Shown: positions 52,403-60,454, numbered from the stretch's first letter. The stretch: 64,000 nt of DNA from Aureimonas psammosilenae (GCF_009176975.1 NZ_WEZG01000002.1:124001-188000); one strand, 5' to 3'. Notes: a model not told the origin generated them from the sequence alone. A program made the numbers and translations.

Positions 52403-53706
52403 GCGAGGCCCTGTCCGAGGAGGAGTTCTGGCGCCTCGCGGCAAACGAGATCGGCCGGCAGCCCCGTGCTGCCTTGTTGAAGGCGATGCCGGGCTGGACG
52501 CAGATCGCACGGGCCTCGCAGCTTCCGCCCGCCGGCGACTGGCGGCAATGGCTGATGGTGGGCGGGCGCGGCTCGGGCAAGACGCGGGCCGGGGCCGAAT
52601 GGGTACTCGGCATGGTGGAGGGTCGCCCGCCATTCGCGACCGCGCCGCATGGGCGGATCGCGCTTCTGGCTGAAACGCTCGGCGACGCGCGCGAGGTGAT
52701 GATCGAGGGCGAAAGCGGCATCCGGACGGTGGCGGTCGCCGACAAGCCGAGCTTCGAGACGACGCGGCGTCGGCTGGTGTTTCCCAACGGCGCGGTGGCG
52801 CAGGTGTTTTCCTCCGAAGACCCGGACGCGCTGCGTGGCTATCAGTTCGATGCTGCCTGGGGTGACGAACTGGCCAAATGGGTTCATGGCCAGGAGTGCT
52901 TCGACAACCTGCAACTGGCGTTGCGGCTCGGGGCGCGCCCACGGGCCTTGTTCACGACGACGCCCCGGCCGGTGCCGCTGGTGAAGCGGCTGATGAGCGA
53001 TGGCGAGACGGCCGTGACGCATATGCGCACAAGCGAGAACGAGGCCAATCTGGCGGAAGGCTTCGTGGACGCGATGCGCCATCTCTACGGTGGCTCGCGG
53101 ATCGGGCGGCAGGAACTCGACGGCGAGTTGATCGATGCAAGGGACGACGCCTTGTTCGACCGCGCTTCGATCGATGCGGCAAGGGTGCGCAACGCGCCGG
53201 AGCTTCGGCGGATCGTGGTGGCGGTGGACCCGCCTGCGACGGGAACGCAGAAGTCCGACGCCTGCGGCATCGTCGCGGCGGGGATCGCCGGGGACGGCAC
53301 GATCTATGTGCTCGCCGACGAAAGCCGGCGGGGCTTGAAGCCGCCGGAATGGGCGAGGAGCGCCGTGGCGTTGTTCGAGCGGCTGGAAGCCGACCGGATC
53401 GTCGCAGAGGTGAACCAGGGCGGCGATATGGTGGAGGCGGTGATCCGGGCGGTGCGAGCCGATGTGCCGGTGTCTTCGGTGCGCGCTTCGCGCGGCAAGT
53501 GGCTGCGGGCGGAACCCGTCGCCGCGCTCTACGAACAAGGCCGCGTGCGCCATGCCGGCAGCTTCGCGGCGCTGGAAGACGAGATGGCGGATTTCGGCCC
53601 GGACGGATTGTCGGCGGGGCGCTCGCCGGACCGGCTCGATGCGTTGGTCTGGGCGGTGACGGCCTTGAGCGTGCCGGTGGCAGAGCCGCGCGTGCATAGG
53701 TTGTAA
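52399..53706 (+). CDS. GTA large terminase / DNA-packaging ATPase (g2)
   Basis: A 435-residue large terminase starting at GTG 52399 (GTGA overlap with g1). The ATPase Walker A is GGRGSGKTRAGAEW near residue 56, with FDAAWGDELAKW the Walker B/catalytic region. The nuclease part has VVAVDPPATGTQKSDACGI and EVNQGGDMV, with acidic metal ligands. It packages host DNA into GTA particles. In GTAs packaging is thought to be non-specific with headful of only a few kilobases. Normally the portal gene follows at once; here a 941-bp gap with two foreign-looking genes follows. Confidence 0.95.
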   Translation: MSEALSEEEFWRLAANEIGRQPRAALLKAMPGWTQIARASQLPPAGDWRQWLMVGGRGSGKTRAGAEWVLGMVEGRPPFATAPHGRIALLAETLGDAREVMIEGESGIRTVAVADKPSFETTRRRLVFPNGAVAQVFSSEDPDALRGYQFDAAWGDELAKWVHGQECFDNLQLALRLGARPRALFTTTPRPVPLVKRLMSDGETAVTHMRTSENEANLAEGFVDAMRHLYGGSRIGRQELDGELIDARDDALFDRASIDAARVRNAPELRRIVVAVDPPATGTQKSDACGIVAAGIAGDGTIYVLADESRRGLKPPEWARSAVALFERLEADRIVAEVNQGGDMVEAVIRAVRADVPVSSVRASRGKWLRAEPVAALYEQGRVRHAGSFAALEDEMADFGPDGLSAGRSPDRLDALVWAVTALSVPVAEPRVHRL

Positions 53707-53751
53707 AACTTGTTGCGGCGATAGGTAGAATCACGCAGGTTGGAACTAAGG

Positions 53752-54264
53752 ATGGAGAGTGATCGTCGCAGGATGTTTCGATGCGCATTGGTCGAGCTCG
53801 ATACGCTCGACATCTCGGTGACGACGAACGGCTCCAGTCATGTCGCCCAACTGCCGATTGGATACGATGATGAGACCGGCCTGCGGTACTCCTTGTTCGT
53901 GGCGACGGACATGGTGGCGGGATACGGGCGCGACACGAAGGAACTTATCTTTTGTGTTCTGCGCGCGGACCCGGAAAGCGGTGAAGTGGACGAGATCTGG
54001 GATGGTCTTGTCACCCGGCTCGTGGTGACCGAAAGGCAGCATCGTGCAGCGATCATGGGGGCTGTCGCACAGATGGTGCGGGCGTTGATTGACGATGTGA
54101 AACCCCGTGTTGTAGTGATGAACACGCATACCGCGAACCTTCCGCAGAAGGCATTAGTGAAATATCACTACATCGCCTCCATATTCCACGCGGAAGGATA
54201 TGTGGCGGGTCCGAGCGATGTATGGCACGGCCTTCATACATGGATGATGGAACGACGCGCATGA
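53752..54264 (+). CDS. Unrecognised protein inserted between GTA g2 and g3
   Basis: A 170-residue soluble protein I cannot assign. Visible parts are RCALVELDTLDISVTTNGSS, a beta-type segment (LRYSLFVATDMVAGYGRD), a helical segment RQHRAAIMGAVAQMVRALID, and a C-terminal PRVVVMNTHTANLPQKALVK followed by YHYIASIFHAEGYVAGPSDV, giving an alpha/beta look. ATG 53752 is used; a TTG at 53740 also fits. Hand counts on two 60-base lines here give about 50-55% GC, against about 70% in a line of the terminase gene, and codon use includes AT-rich choices (TTA, ATA, AAA) rare nearby. This implies acquisition. It is not part of the canonical GTA set, so it may be a cargo or modulator gene. Confidence 0.7.
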   Translation: MESDRRRMFRCALVELDTLDISVTTNGSSHVAQLPIGYDDETGLRYSLFVATDMVAGYGRDTKELIFCVLRADPESGEVDEIWDGLVTRLVVTERQHRAAIMGAVAQMVRALIDDVKPRVVVMNTHTANLPQKALVKYHYIASIFHAEGYVAGPSDVWHGLHTWMMERRA

Positions 54265-54265
54265 A

Positions 54266-54520
54266 ATGCTGGTTGATCTACCGATAGGCTTGAACCAATC
54301 CATGCGAATACAAGATGCCGAAAGGGTATCGAACATGCAGCCCATCGATCGCGATACGCAGATCGCACTGATGAAAAACACCGAAGAACGCCAGTCGATG
54401 CGCGTTAAAGCGCTCCTGCGCGTGCCGCAAATCAAGGCCCAAGCGTTGAAATGTGCCTTCGATAAGGAAGACGCTGCCTTCACCTCCAAACATGTGCGGG
54501 TGCAGCGTAAGGTCGGTTGA
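54266..54520 (+). CDS. Second unrecognised small protein in the GTA insert
   Basis: An 84-residue, basic, helical protein, one base after the stop of the previous gene. MQPIDRDTQIALMKNTEERQ and KALLRVPQIKAQALKCAFDK are the main segments; the C-terminus HVRVQRKVG is positively charged. ATG 54266 is used; an ATG at 54302 would drop 12 residues. One sample line has 52% GC, below the GTA genes around it. The two genes are probably cotranscribed and end at the hairpin 54550-54583. Function unknown. Confidence 0.55.
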   Translation: MLVDLPIGLNQSMRIQDAERVSNMQPIDRDTQIALMKNTEERQSMRVKALLRVPQIKAQALKCAFDKEDAAFTSKHVRVQRKVG

Positions 54521-54549
54521 TCCGGCCTTACTCTTCGTATTGGAATTGA

Positions 54550-54583
54550 CGGAAGGCCTCGCGAAAGCGGGGCCTTCCGCATT
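54550..54583 (+). terminator. Hairpin with GAAA loop at the end of the GTA insert
   Basis: CGGAAGGCCTCGC (54550-54562) and GCGGGGCCTTCCG (54567-54579) form a 13-bp stem with one wobble and a GAAA tetraloop; CATTTC follows, a weak U tract. It lies between the inserted genes and the portal gene. Confidence 0.65.
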
Positions 54584-54647
54584 TCAGGCCTTTCTCGAAG
54601 GTGATGTCGCCAAGCATCGCCTCAAACTTTTCGAACAGGAGACACGC

Positions 54648-55856
54648 ATGGGACTGCGATCGGCGATCGCGGCGCGGTTTTCGCGCGCGCCGGAAAAGGG
54701 GACGGCGGGAGGGCCTCGGGAGGGGAAGTCGGCGATGGGGGGCGGGACGTTGCTGTTCGCGGGGCTGGATCTTGCGGGCGGCGGGGGCGAGCGGTCCTAC
54801 GAGGCGCTGGCGCGGGATGGTTTCATGCGCAACCCCGTGGTTCACCGCTCGGTGCGGCTGGTGGCGGAGAACGTCGCGGCGGTGCCGCTGGTGCTCTACG
54901 AGGGCGGTCGCGAAGTCGAGGCGCATCCTCTCATCGACCTCCTTCGTGAGCCGGACGGGAACGCCGACGGCATCGGGCTTCTGGAGCGGGTCTGCGGGCA
55001 TCTGATGCTTGCGGGGAATGCGTATATCGAAGCCGTGACGTTGGAGGGGCGGCCGCGCGCGCTGCATGTCCTGCGGCCCGACCGGATGCGCCTTCTGGAA
55101 GGGCGGGACGGCTGGCCGGAGGCTTACGAGTATCGCGTGGGCTCTGCCGTGCGGCGGATCGCGGCGGGGGGCGAGCCTTCCGCGCTTCTGCACCTGAAGA
55201 TGTTCCATCCCTTGTCGGACGGAACGGGTTTCGCGCCGCTGGCGGCGGCGGCGCAGGCGCTGGACCTTCACAACACGGCGGCGCGCTGGAACCGCTCGCT
55301 GATCGAGAACTCGGCGCGGCCGTCCGGGGCGCTGATCTACAAGCCGGGCGAAGGCGGCAACCTTTCGCCGGACCAGTTCGACCGGCTGAAGACGGAACTC
55401 GAGGCCGGATATGCGGGTGCGGCGCGGGCCGGGCGGCCGATGCTGCTCGAAGGCGGGCTCGACTGGAAGGCCATGGGCCTGACGCCGCGCGACATGGATT
55501 TCATGGAAGCCAGAAACGGCGCGGCGCGCGACATCGCGCTCGCCTTCGGCGTGCCGCCCATGCTGCTCGGCATTCCGGGGGATGCCACCTATGCCAACTA
55601 CCAGGAAGCCAACCGCGCCTTTCTGCGCCTCACCGTGCTGCCGATGCTCGGCCGGCTGACGGGGGCGATCGGCGGGTGGCTCGCCGGCCATTTCGGAGAG
55701 CGGGCATTGAGGCTCGGCTTCGATCTCGACCGGGTGGAAGGGCTGTCCGCCGAGCGCGAGGCTTTGTGGTCGCGCGTCGGGGCGGCGGGCTTTCTCGACG
55801 AGAACGAGAAGCGCGAGGCGGTGGGCTACGGCCGGCGCGAAGGGAGGGAGGCATGA
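54648..55856 (+). CDS. GTA portal protein (g3)
   Basis: A 402-residue HK97-type phage portal. It has VHRSVRLVAENVAAVPLVLYE, GHLMLAGNAYIEAV, LHVLRPDRM, HLKMFHPLSDGTGFAPLAAAAQAL, and the ending block AFGVPPMLLGIPGDATYANYQEANRAF, all classic for Phage_portal (HK97 family). It forms the dodecameric ring for DNA entry in the capsid. The start ATG 54648 follows AGGAGACACGC; longer in-frame readings back to 54453 overlap the insert and hairpin. Its stop overlaps g3.5 by four bases (ATGA). Confidence 0.93.
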   Translation: MGLRSAIAARFSRAPEKGTAGGPREGKSAMGGGTLLFAGLDLAGGGGERSYEALARDGFMRNPVVHRSVRLVAENVAAVPLVLYEGGREVEAHPLIDLLREPDGNADGIGLLERVCGHLMLAGNAYIEAVTLEGRPRALHVLRPDRMRLLEGRDGWPEAYEYRVGSAVRRIAAGGEPSALLHLKMFHPLSDGTGFAPLAAAAQALDLHNTAARWNRSLIENSARPSGALIYKPGEGGNLSPDQFDRLKTELEAGYAGAARAGRPMLLEGGLDWKAMGLTPRDMDFMEARNGAARDIALAFGVPPMLLGIPGDATYANYQEANRAFLRLTVLPMLGRLTGAIGGWLAGHFGERALRLGFDLDRVEGLSAEREALWSRVGAAGFLDENEKREAVGYGRREGREA

Positions 55857-56185
55857 GTCTCGAAAACGATACGATGGCGGCCTTGTGGGGCGCGAAATTC
55901 GCCGGGGCGGCGGCGGGATCGGCGATTTCGGTCGCCTACCTCCTGCCGCAGGGGCGGCGGGAAGCGGCGATCCGCTTCATGATCGGGCTGGTGACGGGCT
56001 TGGTGTTCGGCGCGCCGGCGGGGCTGGCCATCGCCGAGCGGCTGACGATCGCGAGTCGGCTGGAACCGGGCGAACTCGTGGTGATGGGATCGGCGGCGGC
56101 GAGCCTTTGCGCCTGGTGGGCGCTCGGCATCCTGTCGCGCCTTGCCGCGACGATGTTCCGGCCGGGCGCGGAGGGCGGTCGATGA
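55853..56185 (+). CDS. GTA g3.5-like small membrane protein (DUF6107-like)
   Basis: A 110-residue protein with two or three hydrophobic segments (GAAAGSAISVAYLLPQG, RFMIGLVTGLVFGAPAGLAI and LCAWWALGILSRLAA). It sits exactly between portal and prohead protease, overlapping both by four bases, the place of g3.5 in the R. capsulatus GTA cluster. The name DUF6107 is from memory of rhizobial GTA annotations. Its task is unclear; a membrane role in release or assembly is possible. Confidence 0.7.
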   Translation: MSLENDTMAALWGAKFAGAAAGSAISVAYLLPQGRREAAIRFMIGLVTGLVFGAPAGLAIAERLTIASRLEPGELVVMGSAAASLCAWWALGILSRLAATMFRPGAEGGR

Positions 56186-56742
56186 GGCCGAAGCTGGCGA
56201 TAGAGGATGCGCAGCGCGGCGTGATCCGGGGCTATGCCAGCGTCTTCGGCGCGGCGGACCTTTCGGGCGACGAGGTGGCGCCGGGGGCATTCGCCGCCTC
56301 GCTCATGCGGCGCGGGGCGGAAGGGATCAAGATGCTCTGGCAGCACGATCCGGGGCGGCCGATCGGTGTCTGGACGCGGGTGCTGGAAGACCGGATCGGG
56401 CTTTATGCCGAAGGGCGGCTGGCGCTCGGCACGAGCGGCGGGCGGGACGCGCATGAACTGATCCTCGCGGGCGCTCTCGACGGCCTGTCCATCGGCTTTC
56501 GCACGGAGCGCGCCGAGCGGCCGGAGGCGCGGGGGCCGCGCGGCGTGAAGCGGCGGCTGACGCGCATCGACCTTTGGGAAATTTCCGTGGTGACGTTTCC
56601 GATGCAGGAACGCGCGCGGATCACCGAGCGGCGCGGCGGCGGCGGGGAAGGCGCGGCGGCGCTGCTCGCCGCCCGCATCATGAATGCGGCCGCAAGCCTC
56701 ATGCCGGTGCCGGGTCCGCGCCCGGCCTGGAACAAAAGGTAA
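56182..56742 (+). CDS. GTA prohead protease (g4)
   Basis: A 186-residue HK97-type prohead maturation protease. IRGYASVFGAADLSGDEVAPGAFAASL is the N-terminal family block, MLWQHDPGRPIGVW has the catalytic-site His, and LSIGFRTERAERPEARG, with RIDLWEISVVTFPMQERAR, carries the Ser/Glu-type conserved segment. It trims the capsid scaffold during maturation. ATG 56182 overlaps the g3.5 stop; capsid follows 14 nt later. Confidence 0.93.
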   Translation: MRPKLAIEDAQRGVIRGYASVFGAADLSGDEVAPGAFAASLMRRGAEGIKMLWQHDPGRPIGVWTRVLEDRIGLYAEGRLALGTSGGRDAHELILAGALDGLSIGFRTERAERPEARGPRGVKRRLTRIDLWEISVVTFPMQERARITERRGGGGEGAAALLAARIMNAAASLMPVPGPRPAWNKR

Positions 56743-56756
56743 ACAAGGAGAAAGCA

Positions 56757-58001
56757 ATGAGCAATATGTCCATGAGCCCCGAAACCAAGGCCCGCACCGG
56801 CGAGGTGGACGACGCCTTCGACCAGTTCATGCGCGCCTTCGAGGAGTTCCGGGGCGAGAACGACCAGCGCTTGAGCGACATCGAAAAGCGCATGAGCGCC
56901 GATGTGGTGGCGGAAGAAAAGGTGGACCGCATCGGCAAGGCCCTGGACGAGCACGAGAAGCGGCTCCAGCGCCTCGCCTTGAAGGAGATGCGGCCGCGCC
57001 TCGGCGGGGGCGAGGCGGCGGAAACGGGGCCGAGCGAGCATCGCCACGCCTTCGAGGCCTATGTGCGGGGCGGCGACGAGCGGGGACTTCGCGGGCTGGA
57101 GGCTAAAGCGATGTCCGGGCTGATCGGGTCCGATGGCGGCTTCGTGGTGCCGCCGGAAACAGAAAAGGAGATCGGCCGGCGTTTGGCGTCCTTGTCGCCG
57201 ATCCGCTCCATCGCGACGGTGCGCACGGTCTCGACGGCGGTTCTGAAGAAGCCTTTCGCCATCACCGGGGCGCAGGCCGGATGGGTGGGCGAGGCCGATG
57301 CGCGGCCGCAGACCAACACGCCCTCGCTCACTGAGCTCAGCTACCCGACCATGGAACTCTACGCCATGCCGGCGGCGACCAACGCGCTTCTCGACGACGC
57401 GGCGGTGGATATCGACCAGTGGATCGGCGAGGAGGTGGAACAGTCCTTCGCGGCGCAGGAGGGCGCAGCCTTCGTTTCGGGCGACGGGGTGAACAAGCCG
57501 AAGGGCTTCATGACCGCGGCGACGGTGGCGGAAGCCAACTGGAGCTGGGGCAAGGTCGGAACCGTCGCGACGGGGGCATCCGGCAACTTCTCGGCGGCGG
57601 CGGGAAGCGATGCGCTGATCGAACTGATCTATGCGCTGAAAAGCGGCTATCGCCAGAATGCCAGCTTCGTGATGAACCGGCGGACGCAGAGCGCCATCCG
57701 CAAGATGAAGGATGCGGAAGGCAACTATCTCTGGCATCCGCCGGCCAATGCCGACGGGCGCGCGACGCTTCTCGGCTTCCCGGTGGTGGAAACGGAGAAC
57801 ATGCCGGACATGGCGCCGGACGCCAAGGCAGTCGCCTTCGGCGATTTCGCCCGCTTCTATCTCGTGGTCGACCGGCAGGGCGTGCGCGTGTTGCGCGATC
57901 CCTATTCCGCCAAGCCCTACGTTCTTTTCTACACCACCAAGCGCGTCGGCGGCGGCATCCAGAACTTCGACGCGGCCAAATACCTGACTTTCTCCGCCTG
58001 A
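56757..58001 (+). CDS. GTA major capsid protein (g5)
   Basis: A 414-residue HK97-fold capsid protein. The first about 110 residues are a charged coiled-coil scaffold arm (EEFRGENDQRLSDIEKRMSA), cut by the protease, followed by SGLIGSDGGFVVPPETEKEIGRRLASLSPIRSIATVRTV, AGWVGEADARPQTNTPSLTEL, NALLDDAAVDIDQWIGEEVEQSF, and the C-terminal LVVDRQGVRVLRDPYSAKPYVLFYTTKRVGGGI, given here as separate motifs. The start ATG follows AACAAGGAGAAAGCA. It is expected to be the most abundant GTA product; a hairpin follows the gene. Confidence 0.95.
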   Translation: MSNMSMSPETKARTGEVDDAFDQFMRAFEEFRGENDQRLSDIEKRMSADVVAEEKVDRIGKALDEHEKRLQRLALKEMRPRLGGGEAAETGPSEHRHAFEAYVRGGDERGLRGLEAKAMSGLIGSDGGFVVPPETEKEIGRRLASLSPIRSIATVRTVSTAVLKKPFAITGAQAGWVGEADARPQTNTPSLTELSYPTMELYAMPAATNALLDDAAVDIDQWIGEEVEQSFAAQEGAAFVSGDGVNKPKGFMTAATVAEANWSWGKVGTVATGASGNFSAAAGSDALIELIYALKSGYRQNASFVMNRRTQSAIRKMKDAEGNYLWHPPANADGRATLLGFPVVETENMPDMAPDAKAVAFGDFARFYLVVDRQGVRVLRDPYSAKPYVLFYTTKRVGGGIQNFDAAKYLTFSA

Positions 58002-58026
58002 TCGGTTTTCGGCAAGCGATGGCATG

Positions 58027-58055
58027 GGGCCGGGCGGAAGCGTCCGGCCCTTCTT
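58027..58055 (+). terminator. Terminator-like hairpin after the capsid gene
   Basis: GGGCCGGGCG (58027-58036) and CGTCCGGCCC (58041-58050) form a 10-bp stem with one wobble and a GAAG loop, followed by TTCTTACG. It lies 26 nt after the capsid stop and 23 nt before g6, a position that could end part of the transcripts or protect the capsid mRNA 3' end. Confidence 0.6.
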
Positions 58056-58077
58056 ACGTTCGAATGGAGGGGTTGCG

Positions 58078-58620
58078 ATGGAATGGACGGAGATCGGCGA
58101 GATCGCGGCCGAGCCGGTTTCGGTTGCCGAAGCGAAGGCCTGGTGCCGGATCGAGCGGAGCGACGAGGACGGGCTGATCGCCGGCCTCATCCGCGCGGCG
58201 CGCGAAACGGTGGAGCGCGAAACGGGGCTGGTGCTGGCGCGGCGGGAGTTTCGGCTTGCGCTGACTGCCGTGCCGCGTGACCGGCGCGTGGTGTCGCCCG
58301 TTCGGCCGCTCGCTTCCGTGAGTGCGATCAGGGTGCGACGGTTGGGCGGGGATTGGCACAGCGTTCCGCCCGGCGAGGCGGTGGCGGAGCGTTTCGGCGG
58401 GGTGGAGGCGCTGCGTTTCTCGGAGATGGTCGCGATCCTCGGGGAGGGCGGGGTGGAGATCGACCTCTCGGCAGGCTTTGCGCCCGGCAAGGCGCCCGAG
58501 ACCTTGCGGCATGCGGTGATGCGGATCGTGGCGGCGGGGTATGAGAGCCGGGCGCCGGGAGCGGCGATGCCGGCGGCGGCGCGGGACGCGATCGCAGCCT
58601 ATCGCGAGGTGCGGATCTAG
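58078..58620 (+). CDS. GTA head-tail connector (g6)
   Basis: A 180-residue phage gp6-like connector: EPVSVAEAKAWCRIERSDEDGLIAGLIRAARETVERETGLVL, here as linked motifs, is the hallmark head-tail connection protein N-terminus, and VVSPVRPLASVSAIRV plus ETLRHAVMRIVAAGYE match the rest. It sits on the portal side of the neck. The start ATG 58078 follows GGAGGGGTTGCG; g7 starts right after its stop. Confidence 0.9.
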   Translation: MEWTEIGEIAAEPVSVAEAKAWCRIERSDEDGLIAGLIRAARETVERETGLVLARREFRLALTAVPRDRRVVSPVRPLASVSAIRVRRLGGDWHSVPPGEAVAERFGGVEALRFSEMVAILGEGGVEIDLSAGFAPGKAPETLRHAVMRIVAAGYESRAPGAAMPAAARDAIAAYREVRI

Positions 58621-58953
58621 ATGGCGCTGTTGTTCATCGATCCGGGGCTTCTCAACAAGCGCGCTTCGCTGCAGGTGGCGGAGCGCCAGCCGGACGGGCT
58701 CGGCGGGGGTGTGGTCTCGTGGCGCGAAGTCGCGGAAGTATCCCTCCATGTCGAGCCGCTGGTGACGCGGCCGATCGAGCGCTTCGACCGGCGGGAAGCG
58801 ACGATCACCCATCGCGTCATCTGCCGCAAACGCGGCGATGTGGACCGGGGCATGGGATTCGCGCTGGGTGCGCGAAGGCTGATCGTTCGCTCGGTTCACG
58901 ACCCGGACGAAAGCGGACGCTGGCTTGTTTGCCGCTGCGAGGAAGAGGCGTGA
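58621..58953 (+). CDS. GTA head-tail adaptor (g7)
   Basis: A 110-residue SPP1 gp16-like head-closure protein: LLFIDPGLLNKRASLQVAERQPDGLGG, WREVAEVSLHVEPL and THRVICRKRGDVDRGMGFALGARRLIVRSVHDPDE match the family. It closes the neck between portal and tail. It starts immediately after g6 and shares one base with the next start (TGATG). Confidence 0.9.
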   Translation: MALLFIDPGLLNKRASLQVAERQPDGLGGGVVSWREVAEVSLHVEPLVTRPIERFDRREATITHRVICRKRGDVDRGMGFALGARRLIVRSVHDPDESGRWLVCRCEEEA

Positions 58954-59156
58954 TGCGGTTGATCGCCAAGCTTTCCGCCAAGCGCGGAGACCGGGAAGCG
59001 CTGATGCGGCGGCTGGAGCGATTGGCCCTGGAGCGGCGGGAAGACGGGCGGCTCGGGCGGCTGCCCGCGTCCTCCATGCTGCGTCAGAACGATGGGGGTG
59101 GCTCCGCTTCGCTCACGTTGTCGCGAAGTGGGTCGGTCGGCGCGGAAATCGATTAA
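58953..59156 (+). CDS. Small protein between GTA g7 and g8
   Basis: A 67-residue basic protein, ATG 58953 overlapping the g7 stop by one base. RLIAKLSAKRGDREALMRRLERLALERREDG is helical and basic; the C-terminal LRQNDGGGSASLTLSRSGSV is polar. It is too short for the HK97 gp10-like tail component often found here in phages, and no family is recognised. Its tight placement and coupling support expression. It may be a remnant of that component or a GTA-specific small part. Confidence 0.5.
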   Translation: MRLIAKLSAKRGDREALMRRLERLALERREDGRLGRLPASSMLRQNDGGGSASLTLSRSGSVGAEID

Positions 59157-59220
59157 CCGTGCCGTTTTCACGCCGCATTTCAATTCATCTCATGGCGTGA
59201 AAGCCAGAAAGGAGAGTCCC

Positions 59221-59631
59221 ATGTTCGCGGCGAGTGCCGAGTTGCAGAAGTCCGTTTTCAAGGCCTTGGCGAGCGATGCCGCGATCACCTCGCTGCTCGG
59301 CGGGCCGAAGATCTTCGACGATGCGCCGGAGCGGGTGTCCTTTCCGTATCTGACGCTCGGCCGCTCTACGGTGATGGACTGGTCGACGGGCACGGAGGAC
59401 GGCGCCGAGCATATCCTGACGCTCCACGTTTGGGGCCGGGGCGGCGGCAAGGCGGAAACCTATGCGATCATGCACGAGGTGACGACGAAGCTGCACGACG
59501 CGCATCTGCCGGTGGATGGGCATCGCCTCGTCAACCTCCAGCTTCAGTTCGCCGAAGCGCGGCGCGAGCCGGACTCGCCGAACTTCCACGGCATCCTGCG
59601 CTTTCGCGCGGTGACGGAGCCGGTCGCTTAA
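59221..59631 (+). CDS. GTA tail terminator-like protein, DUF3168 (g8)
   Basis: A 136-residue DUF3168 protein: FAASAELQKSVFKALASDAAITSLLG, ERVSFPYLTLGRSTVMDWST and EDGAEHILTLHVWGRGGGKAETYAIMHEVTTKLHDA match the family. It is placed as tail terminator at the neck. The start ATG has GAAAGGAGAGTCCC before it. A strong terminator hairpin follows 28 nt after the stop. Confidence 0.92.
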   Translation: MFAASAELQKSVFKALASDAAITSLLGGPKIFDDAPERVSFPYLTLGRSTVMDWSTGTEDGAEHILTLHVWGRGGGKAETYAIMHEVTTKLHDAHLPVDGHRLVNLQLQFAEARREPDSPNFHGILRFRAVTEPVA

Positions 59632-59659
59632 AACGGCAACCAGTTTTTGCATGAACGAA

Positions 59660-59689
59660 GGGCGGTCCGGTGGGCCGCCCTTTTCTTTT
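59660..59689 (+). terminator. Strong internal terminator-like hairpin between g8 and g9
   Basis: GGGCGGTCC (59660-59668) and GGGCCGCCC (59672-59680) form a 9-bp stem with one wobble and a 3-nt loop, followed by TTTTCTTTT (59681-59689). It has every feature of a rho-independent terminator and lies inside the GTA operon. Confidence 0.75.
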
Positions 59690-59713
59690 GAACCCATGGG
59701 GAAAGGCGAGCGG

Positions 59714-60121
59714 ATGGGCGCGCAAAAAGGCAAGGACCTGCTTCTGAAACTGGATATGGGGGCGGGGTTTCAGACCGTCGCGGGGCTGCGCACCAAGCGC
59801 ATCGCCTTCAATGCGGAGACGGTGGAGATCACCGACGCGGAAAGCGCCGGGCGCTGGCGCGAGCTTCTGGGCGGGGCGGGCGTGCAGCGCGCGTCGATCT
59901 CCGGGACGGGCATCTTCAAGGATGCCGCCTCGGACGCCGCGATCCGCCAGCTTTTCTTCGAAGGAAGGATCGCCGTCTTCGAGATGACCGTGCCCGATTT
60001 CGGAAGGATCGCCGGGCCGTTCCAGGTGACGGCGCTGGAATACAGCGGCGAGCACAATGGCGAGGTGACGTTTGAGGCGGCGCTGGAATCCGCCGGCGCG
60101 CTGGCCTTCGCGGCGATCTGA
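59714..60121 (+). CDS. GTA major tail tube protein (g9)
   Basis: A 135-residue tail tube protein of the TP901-1 type: MGAQKGKDLLLKLDMGAGFQTVAGLRTKRIAFNAETVEITDAESAGRW (given as linked motifs) and ISGTGIFKDAASDAAIRQLFFEGRIAVFEMTVPDFGRIAGPFQVTALEYSGEHNGEVTFEAALESAG match the family throughout. It polymerises into the tail tube. ATG 59714 follows AAAGGCGAGCGG; ATG 59696 in frame is also possible. Confidence 0.93.
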   Translation: MGAQKGKDLLLKLDMGAGFQTVAGLRTKRIAFNAETVEITDAESAGRWRELLGGAGVQRASISGTGIFKDAASDAAIRQLFFEGRIAVFEMTVPDFGRIAGPFQVTALEYSGEHNGEVTFEAALESAGALAFAAI

Positions 60122-60124
60122 GCG

Positions 60125-60454
60125 ATGGCGGCGAACAGGCGGCGCGGCGAGGTGGAGGCCGTGATCGACGGACGGGCGCGGGTGCTGTGCCTGACGCTCG
60201 GGGCGCTGGCGGAACTGGAAAGCGCGTTCGGGGCGGAAGACCTCGGGGACCTGACCCGGCGCTTCGGCTCCGGCGCGCTTTCGGCGCGCGACATCATCAG
60301 CGTGGTGGCGGCCGGGCTTCGCGGGGCGGGCGAAAGCGTGGACGAGGCCGAGGTCGCCGCCATGCGCTTCGAGCACGGCATGGCGGGGGCGGCGGCGTTG
60401 GTGGCCGATCTCCTGGGCGCGGCCTTCGGCGAGGCTCGGCCCGCAAACCCTTGA
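60125..60454 (+). CDS. GTA g10 family protein (tail assembly)
   Basis: A 109-residue protein of the GTA gp10 family (PF11836): ANRRRGEVEAVIDGRARVLCLTLGALAELESAFGAEDLGDL and ALSARDIISVVAAGLRGAGESVDEAEVAAM, then MAGAAALVADLL. It is a tail assembly component acting with the tape measure. It begins three bases after g9 and its stop overlaps the TTG start of the next gene. Confidence 0.9.
   Translation: MAANRRRGEVEAVIDGRARVLCLTLGALAELESAFGAEDLGDLTRRFGSGALSARDIISVVAAGLRGAGESVDEAEVAAMRFEHGMAGAAALVADLLGAAFGEARPANP

Noticed and set aside
53701-53731. Promoter for the GTA insert (TTGTAA ... TAGAAT)
   Set aside because: Spacing of 19 bp and poor -35; not convincing without transcript data.
56403-58490. 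Minus-strand frame of 695 codons across GTA g4-g6
   Set aside because: Antisense to strongly conserved GTA genes.
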